14,481 bases of DNA. It comes from Bacteroidales bacterium (GTDB lineage: Bacteria > Bacteroidota > Bacteroidia > Bacteroidales > JAADGE01). Location: NCBI GenBank assembly GCA_024762915.1, contig JANTGL010000035.1:1-14481 (forward strand). The letters run 5' to 3'. Both the position numbers and the translations under genes were made by a program. The notes beneath the pieces are model-generated. The model searched no databases. It had not been told where the DNA came from and was given only the letters and a program-made list of their open reading frames with translations. Shown here piece after piece: positions 12,743 through 14,481 of the stretch (position 1 is the stretch's first letter; the number at the start of each line of letters is the position of its first letter).

Positions 12743-14481
12743 ATGAAAAATTTATTTTTCTTAATGTTTTTATTAATCCCGTCTTTAATTTTTTCTCAAA
12801 TTAATGATGATTTTGAAGACGGAGATATTTCGGGTTGGACAGAAAGTGTATCGGGACACTGGGAAGCTTCGAACATTAACCCGATTAACGGAATCTATTC
12901 TTTACACCAAAGTTTTGATAACAGCTCCGATAGTCTTGATCAAATTTCAATCCCATTCGGGTCCTTTGATATTTCAAGTCAAACAACGTCATGGCGTTTT
13001 CAAATCAGGCACGAATACAACCCTTCAGCATTAAATAATTGGGCGTGTTTTTTATTTTCAGATGCCGATGCATCGCAAATGTATCCTTCAGGAACGGCAA
13101 ACGGCTATGCCGTCGGTGTAAATTATTCGGGTTCCGATGATATGATTAAAATTTGGAAAATAACTTCGGGCAGTGCAACGGAAATATTAAACACAAACTA
13201 CGACTGGCAAACATCTATCGGCACGAGTACGGCTCCCGGAATAGAAGTATTAAGAACAGCCTCCGGAAATTGGTCTGTTTTTATTGATGAGAACGGCGGT
13301 TTTGACAACTTACAACAAATCGGTTCGACAGTTACAAATACGGACTATGTAACGAGTTCATTTTCAGGATTTTATTATGAATACTCATCAGCACAAGACA
13401 GAAAATTATATATTGATGATTTTCGTGTAGGAACTGAAATAGCCGATATTGACCCGCCTTTTATTATTCAAATTACGCCTGTTACAAATAACACTTTAAC
13501 CGTTGATTTTAACGAAGATTTAGACCAAACAACAGCAGAAACAATCAGTAATTATAACGTTGACGGGGGTATCGGGAATCCGACTTCGGCAAGCCTTAAT
13601 GCGGGAAATCACAAGCAAGTTTTGTTAAGCTTTTCAGAAACATTTACCGACAATACAAATTATACTTTGACGGTAAATAATGTGGAGGATTTATCCGGAA
13701 ACCCGACTGTAAATGAAACAGCAAGTTTTTCATACATTCAAATTGCTGCTATTTCTGCAAGTCCGACCTCGGCAAATACGCTTGATGCTTTATTTAATAA
13801 AACGGTTGATGCGACTACGGCACAAAATACGGCAAATTATTCCGTTGACGGCGGTATCGGAAATCCTGCATCTGCAATTGTTGACGGCACAAACGATAAA
13901 TTGGTTCATCTGTCATTTGCTTCCGATTTTGTTTTGGAACAAAATTACATTCTCACCGTCAGTAATGTGGAAGACACCTACGGAAATGTGATTAGCTCAG
14001 CACATCTGCCTTTTAATTATTACGTCACCCAACCGTTTGATATTGTTTTTAATGAAATTATGTGCGACGTAAATCCTCCGCCGGAAGTACTTCCCGCAAA
14101 AAAATATATCGAAATTCATAATAATTCTTTATATCCTATAAATCTGGAAAATTGGAGCATAACATTTTATGATGACACGCCGAGTGAAAAAGTTTTCGGA
14201 GCGGCAACTATTCCCGCCGGTGAATACGGAATTATTTGTGATGATGATGATATTACTCTTTTCGAACCCTTCGGAATTGTTCTCCCGATAACGACATTGT
14301 CTGATTTAACAACAACGGGAAAACGTCTTATCCTTAAAACTTCGGACGGAACAATAATCGATGACATAACATATTCAAATCAATGGTACGATGATCCGGA
14401 TAAAGATGACGGAGGATGGTCTTTGGAACGCATTGATTACATGAATTTTTGCGGAGAAAATGATAATTGGACCGTAAGTTC
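12743..14481 (+). CDS. Large secreted modular protein with Ig-like repeats and lamin-tail domain (partial, runs off the right edge)
   Basis: The frame is open from the ATG at 12743 to the end of the window: 579 codons plus two bases, no stop. A signal peptide covers residues 1-19 (MKNLFFLMFLLIPSLIFSQ). Residues about 22-230 look like a concanavalin-type sandwich domain (DDFEDGDISGW at the start, LYIDDFRVG at the end). Two Ig-like units of the Big_5/SbsA type follow (about 236-332 and 333-427), each with N-Y-x-VDGGIGNP-x-SA and a closing NNVED or SNVED plus GN. From about 431 a lamin-tail domain begins (FDIVFNEIMCDVNPPPEVLP), continues through YIEIHNNS and the LENWSI strand, and reaches the W-x-LER-I segment at 559-564. 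Such proteins are usually exported by the type IX system and would end in a sorting domain; that part is outside the window. Role (surface or gliding-associated, or carbohydrate binding) is inferred. Confidence 0.9.
   Translation, partial: MKNLFFLMFLLIPSLIFSQINDDFEDGDISGWTESVSGHWEASNINPINGIYSLHQSFDNSSDSLDQISIPFGSFDISSQTTSWRFQIRHEYNPSALNNWACFLFSDADASQMYPSGTANGYAVGVNYSGSDDMIKIWKITSGSATEILNTNYDWQTSIGTSTAPGIEVLRTASGNWSVFIDENGGFDNLQQIGSTVTNTDYVTSSFSGFYYEYSSAQDRKLYIDDFRVGTEIADIDPPFIIQITPVTNNTLTVDFNEDLDQTTAETISNYNVDGGIGNPTSASLNAGNHKQVLLSFSETFTDNTNYTLTVNNVEDLSGNPTVNETASFSYIQIAAISASPTSANTLDALFNKTVDATTAQNTANYSVDGGIGNPASAIVDGTNDKLVHLSFASDFVLEQNYILTVSNVEDTYGNVISSAHLPFNYYVTQPFDIVFNEIMCDVNPPPEVLPAKKYIEIHNNSLYPINLENWSITFYDDTPSEKVFGAATIPAGEYGIICDDDDITLFEPFGIVLPITTLSDLTTTGKRLILKTSDGTIIDDITYSNQWYDDPDKDDGGWSLERIDYMNFCGENDNWTVS

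Noticed and set aside
12804..13034. Short plus-strand frames at 12804-13034 and 13713-13991
   Set aside because: Both are out-of-frame shadows of the long open frame from 12743, which has a signal peptide and recognisable domains.
1..14481. CRISPR array, tRNA, rRNA or transposase
   Set aside because: No spaced direct repeats of CRISPR type, no cloverleaf-like segment and no transposase motif were recognised on either strand by eye.

Overview
The window looks like chromosomal DNA of an AT-rich member of the Bacteroidota. The evidence is the DUF4271-hemD-rnpA gene run, putative promoters of the TAnnTTTG type, an FG-GAP-repeat lipoprotein, and a large secreted protein with a lamin-tail domain. 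I cannot assign a genus.

Positions 1-4750 form an accessory-looking region. It carries four plus-strand genes: a DKNYY-repeat protein, a small three-helix membrane protein, a seven-repeat FG-GAP lipoprotein and a Fic-family protein with a C-terminal winged helix. The junctions between them share a layout: AAC, a short inverted repeat, then (A/C)CGTT, then an ATG 26-32 bp after the GTT. This resembles gene cassettes or decayed attC-like sites, but no integrase is in the window. A tiny ORF before fic and an ORF-poor 70-bp interval after it fit the same pattern.

From 4776 on the content is more housekeeping-like. On the minus strand lie a SiaC-like (DUF1987) gene with its own promoter and terminator, an S41 C-terminal processing peptidase, and a glutaryl-CoA-dehydrogenase-like acyl-CoA dehydrogenase. 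The last two are 11 bp apart and probably co-transcribed. Running the other way are DUF4271, hemD (TTG start) and rnpA, with hemD and rnpA overlapping by 4 bp. rnpA contains a perfect 14-bp inverted repeat. Its stop codon interlocks with that of a convergent DUF5652 gene.

A minus-strand operon follows in the order asd, dtd, e(P4)-type acid phosphatase lipoprotein, DUF5652. asd and dtd overlap by 4 bp. Divergent from asd is a large modular surface protein that runs off the right edge. It has a signal peptide, a sandwich-like domain, two Ig-like Big_5-type repeats and a lamin-tail domain.

No tRNA, rRNA, CRISPR array or recognisable transposase was seen. No gene-free stretch exceeds 300 bp; the longest are 4637-4847 and 3313-3496.
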